From positions 489,001 to 553,000 of the forward strand of contig JACCIC010000271.1 of NCBI GenBank assembly GCA_018907035.1: a DNA stretch of 64,000 nt, given 5' to 3'. The DNA is from Sycobia sp. Sy_11. Taxonomy: Eukaryota; Arthropoda; Insecta; Hymenoptera; Epichrysomallidae. Shown piece by piece: positions 61,597 through 64,000 of this stretch; positions within the stretch are counted from its first letter, which is position 1; the number at the start of each line of letters is the position of its first letter. The notes under the pieces were generated by a model that was not told the origin of the DNA, did no database searches, and saw nothing but the letters and a program-made list of their open reading frames with translations. The translations under genes were made by a program, and so were the position numbers.

Positions 61597-61599
<3 letters not shown>

Positions 61600-62270
61600 A
61601 AAAAATGGAGTATTGAATCAACACATACTTTATTGCTTGTGTTTAACTATATTAAAATTTATAAAAAAATTTAAAGAGCAGAAATTTCTTAGGAATTTCC
61701 AGGTATAGAGCAATTCTTATAGACGAATGCAATTTATTATACATAATACTCGAGTAAAACAATTGTTAAAGAATTATAGACAATGTGGGTTTGTTTACAT
61801 ATAAAGATAAAGTGAGATACATAAAGAAATCCTTACTTTTCATTGACAAATTTATTAAACTCAAACCAATTTCAGATCGTTATAACTATTTAAAAAATCA
61901 TTGATGAAACAAATATTATATAAATCGAATATTTCAAAGTAAGCATATACAAACTAGATGCGTGTAGTTTTATGAAATAATACACAAAATTCTGATCGTT
62001 GAAGGTGAACATTCAAGAACGTAATAATACAGTATAATTTACTAACATCAACTACATTCAAAAGGTAAATAAAAATTTATCGACAATATTTCTCTGCAAG
62101 AAAACGACTTACACTCGGAATTTCGCTTGAATGCAGTGATATAAAATTCCGATTGAGAAAAACAATGCACTCTCATACTTTCATAATATTTGTGAGCCTT
62201 ATTATCTGATTTATCTCCTTCATTTAAACCATCTTCTTGGCGAACTACCTTCAAGATTAAAATCATAAAA

Positions 62271-63490
62271 ATGACACGTGAAGCACTAACACGCGACGAA
62301 ATAGACGAATTAATTAGTCAAATTGCTGAAAGAGAACTTAACCTTAGAGAACGCGAGGAACGACTAACGAAAAACGAAATAAAAACGAAAACGAAAAACG
62401 TATACATGAAGAACTTATAGAAAATTTAAAAACAGAAAAACGGAATTTTACGTAAATGCTAACAAAGAAAGAGGAAGGCGTATCATCGATGTTAACGGGA
62501 ATCGCACAGTGCGATACACGAAATCCGACTGCACACTTATCCTTACCATCAGAAAAAATACAAACCTATCCTAGAACAACCTCCGATACATGTTCGAATA
62601 CTCCTTTATCAGCCTATGTAACCGAAGCTCTAAAACACGTACCCCTTTTTGACGGTAGTAATATAACCGCTTTTCTGAGAAGTTGCAAAAGAGCGATAGG
62701 ATCTGCGCCTCCTTGTTTAGAACGTGATATTCTTTCTTTACTAAAAAATAAATTTTCGCATCATGTATACGCAGCTGTAGAGAACGCGAATTTCCGCACA
62801 TTTCGGGAACTTTCGGACCGACTAAAACGAGTCTTTGTTCCTAAAGAAACTTTAAATCATTTACGCGGCAAATTAGATTCTATTAAACGACTCAGAGATG
62901 AATCTATGCTTCAATATGTTAATCGATTGCTTGACATCCACGACGCTATTGTAGACCGAAAACGTTTCGAAAACGACGATGAATTAACGGAAGCCGATGA
63001 GCGAGAAATCGAGCGCGACGTGCTAGAAGGATTTAGAAGTGGATTGAGACCAGAGCTGAGACTTCGTCTGAAAAATCCTAATAATGTTACATTGTCTGAA
63101 ACCATTGAGGATGCTTTTGCAGTGGAAAGAGAAGTTGAAAGAGACGAAAAGAAACATGGAAGAACTGATATGTTTAACCATTATAATCATCAGCACCGAA
63201 ACGCTCTTGGGGCTTACAGTGATAACCGTAGACATCACTACGATAGAAACCACGGCGACTACCGCTTCACTCGACCTGAATCTCAAAATTATGTAAACAA
63301 ACTTGAAAACACAAATGACCGTGTGCCCGCGCAACGTACTTGGAACTTCGATCGAACAAATAAATATGAGCATAATACTAAACGTACATGCGATTACTGT
63401 GGCAAATACGGCCACCAAGCAGACGAATGTTTTACAAAGAAAATAAGAGAACAGAAAAATATTTCAAAAAACGAAATTCACGACCAGTAG
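62271..63490 (+). pseudogene. Gypsy-4 gag
   Basis: The N-terminal part starts at the ATG at 62271 with a charged coiled-coil-like segment (LTRDEIDELISQIAERELNL). A frame change near 62370-62385 and a TAA at 62453-62455 separate it from the main 344-codon frame (62456-63490). The main frame has the capsid region (VPLFDGSNITAFLRSCK; FRSGLRPELRLRL) and a CCHC knuckle, CDYCGKYGHQADEC, near the end. The gag is Ty3/Gypsy-type and related to Gypsy-1. If translation can begin at 62456 it could be usable; the decayed upstream coding suggests otherwise. It overlaps the pol frame by about 75 nt. Confidence 0.82.
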
Positions 63491-63496
63491 ACTGGT
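63466..63496 (+). promoter_or_regulatory. Minus-1 ribosomal frameshift site
   Basis: The heptamer A-AAA-AAC (63466-63472) is in the correct register of the gag frame (TCA AAA AAC). Ten nt downstream ACCAG and CTGGT pair around a TAGA loop (63483-63496), and GGTGCA/TGCACC could form an alternative stem further on. The minus-1 frame is open from at least 63412 to the window end. This is the classic gag-pol layout. Confidence 0.75.
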
Positions 63497-64000
63497 GCAT
63501 CAGGGTCGGCATGCTAACTGCACCGTTACAAAGATTTAAAAACGAAAATCGTACAATGTCTAAACATGTAAAAGTCTGTAAATATAATATTTCAGCGCGA
63601 AACTATACGCGGCCTAATTATGAACCACGCGTGAGAGACTACTGTAGTAAACAATACCGAAAGCTCGAAGAAAACAAAATACCGATTGCGTACTCCGAAA
63701 TCTTGTCGACGAGTAAAGAGTCGAATCCACTTGAAAAAATATATAAGCCCGAAATATCCGAAACCTATTCCCGACAAAATGATAGATACAAGTACGTGCC
63801 TAAATACCATGACAGTAAAATTACGTCGGATATTCGAGAAATTAAATCGGAATTAATGAGCAATATATTAAACGAGAATAAGAATAACTCAAAGGGCACC
63901 TTTGATTATCTAGCTAATAATGAAACAGAAACAAAACAACAGATAGTTTATAATATAAATCCATATCACGACAGACTGCCAGTTGTACAAGTCTTATCGG
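63472..64000 (+). CDS. Gypsy-4 pol, 5' part, runs off the window
   Basis: An uninterrupted minus-1 frame after the slippery site, more than 170 codons to the window edge. It is hydrophilic with Tyr/Pro/Lys-rich text (VRDYCSKQYRKLEE; KIYKPEISETYSRQ) and no protease motif before the edge, consistent with the pre-protease linker of Gypsy pol. The end of the gene is outside the window. Confidence 0.7.

Larger units (their letters stand above)
59600..62270. other. Intergenic DNA between esterase and Gypsy-4
   Basis: AT-rich to 60540, then more mixed to 61430, then AT-rich. The 60540-61430 part precedes the gag of Gypsy-4 and may contain its LTR, but no second LTR copy is in the window. (TA)n runs at 61446-61475 and 61550-61596. 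Confidence 0.4.

Overview
The window looks like insect nuclear DNA, most probably from a hymenopteran such as an ant. The evidence is an AT-rich background, long (TA)n and (CT)n runs, short consensus-flanked exons, and insect-type mariner, Helitron/Helentron, Gypsy, Penelope-like and Maverick-like repeats. The species assignment is inference; no marker here fixes it.

The only host gene I can support is one secreted type-B carboxylesterase on the + strand, running from 1254 to 59544. It has nine exons: 1254-1448, 35453-35741, 35998-36183, 36341-36540, 50433-50601, 50737-50900, 58613-58757, 58840-58972 and 59361-59544. They sum to 1665 nt, or 554 codons plus a stop. All splice phases agree, the frame is open throughout, and the Ser/Glu/His triad is present. 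Intron 7 appears to be a GC-AG intron, and the nucleophile elbow is G-I-S-S-G rather than the usual G-E-S-A-G. A TATA box lies 44 nt upstream of the ATG and AATAAA signals follow the stop.

Nearly everything else is transposable-element sediment inside three large introns. Intron 1 (34.0 kb) holds, in order: Helitron fragments; a decayed Maverick/Polinton-adintovirus-like morphogenesis module (2700-7150: capsid, minor-capsid-like, adenain-like protease, PLA2-like protein, packaging ATPase); a complete composite Helitron (7637-9697) with an internal 60-bp minisatellite; a 1.0-kb long-TIR transposon; a mariner fragment; a Gypsy relic with six zinc knuckles and an envelope-like gene (about 13.5-21.5 kb); a second Gypsy relic split by an LTR-like insertion (22.6-27.4 kb); and a third Gypsy relic (28.9-32.4 kb) followed by a GC-richer LTR-like block.

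Intron 4 (13.9 kb) holds AT-rich DNA, a GC-rich unidentified block (39.6-41.4 kb), a 42-repeat (CT)n, a Penelope-like element with GIY-YIG and hammerhead-like motifs in inverted arms (43.6-45.7 kb), another minisatellite block and two mariner relics. Intron 6 (7.7 kb) holds a Helitron inserted into another Helitron, a long palindrome with a mariner and a MITE at its centre, and a Tc1/mariner-type transposase piece.

Downstream of the esterase is AT-rich DNA, then the 5' part of a fourth Gypsy element. Its gag is joined to an open pol frame, which runs off the window, through a canonical A-AAA-AAC minus-1 slippery site. No CRISPR, rRNA or tRNA gene was seen. Most element genes are broken by stops and frameshifts; the clearest intact reading frames are the esterase, the 230-codon PLA2-like frame and the gag/pol overlap at the right end.
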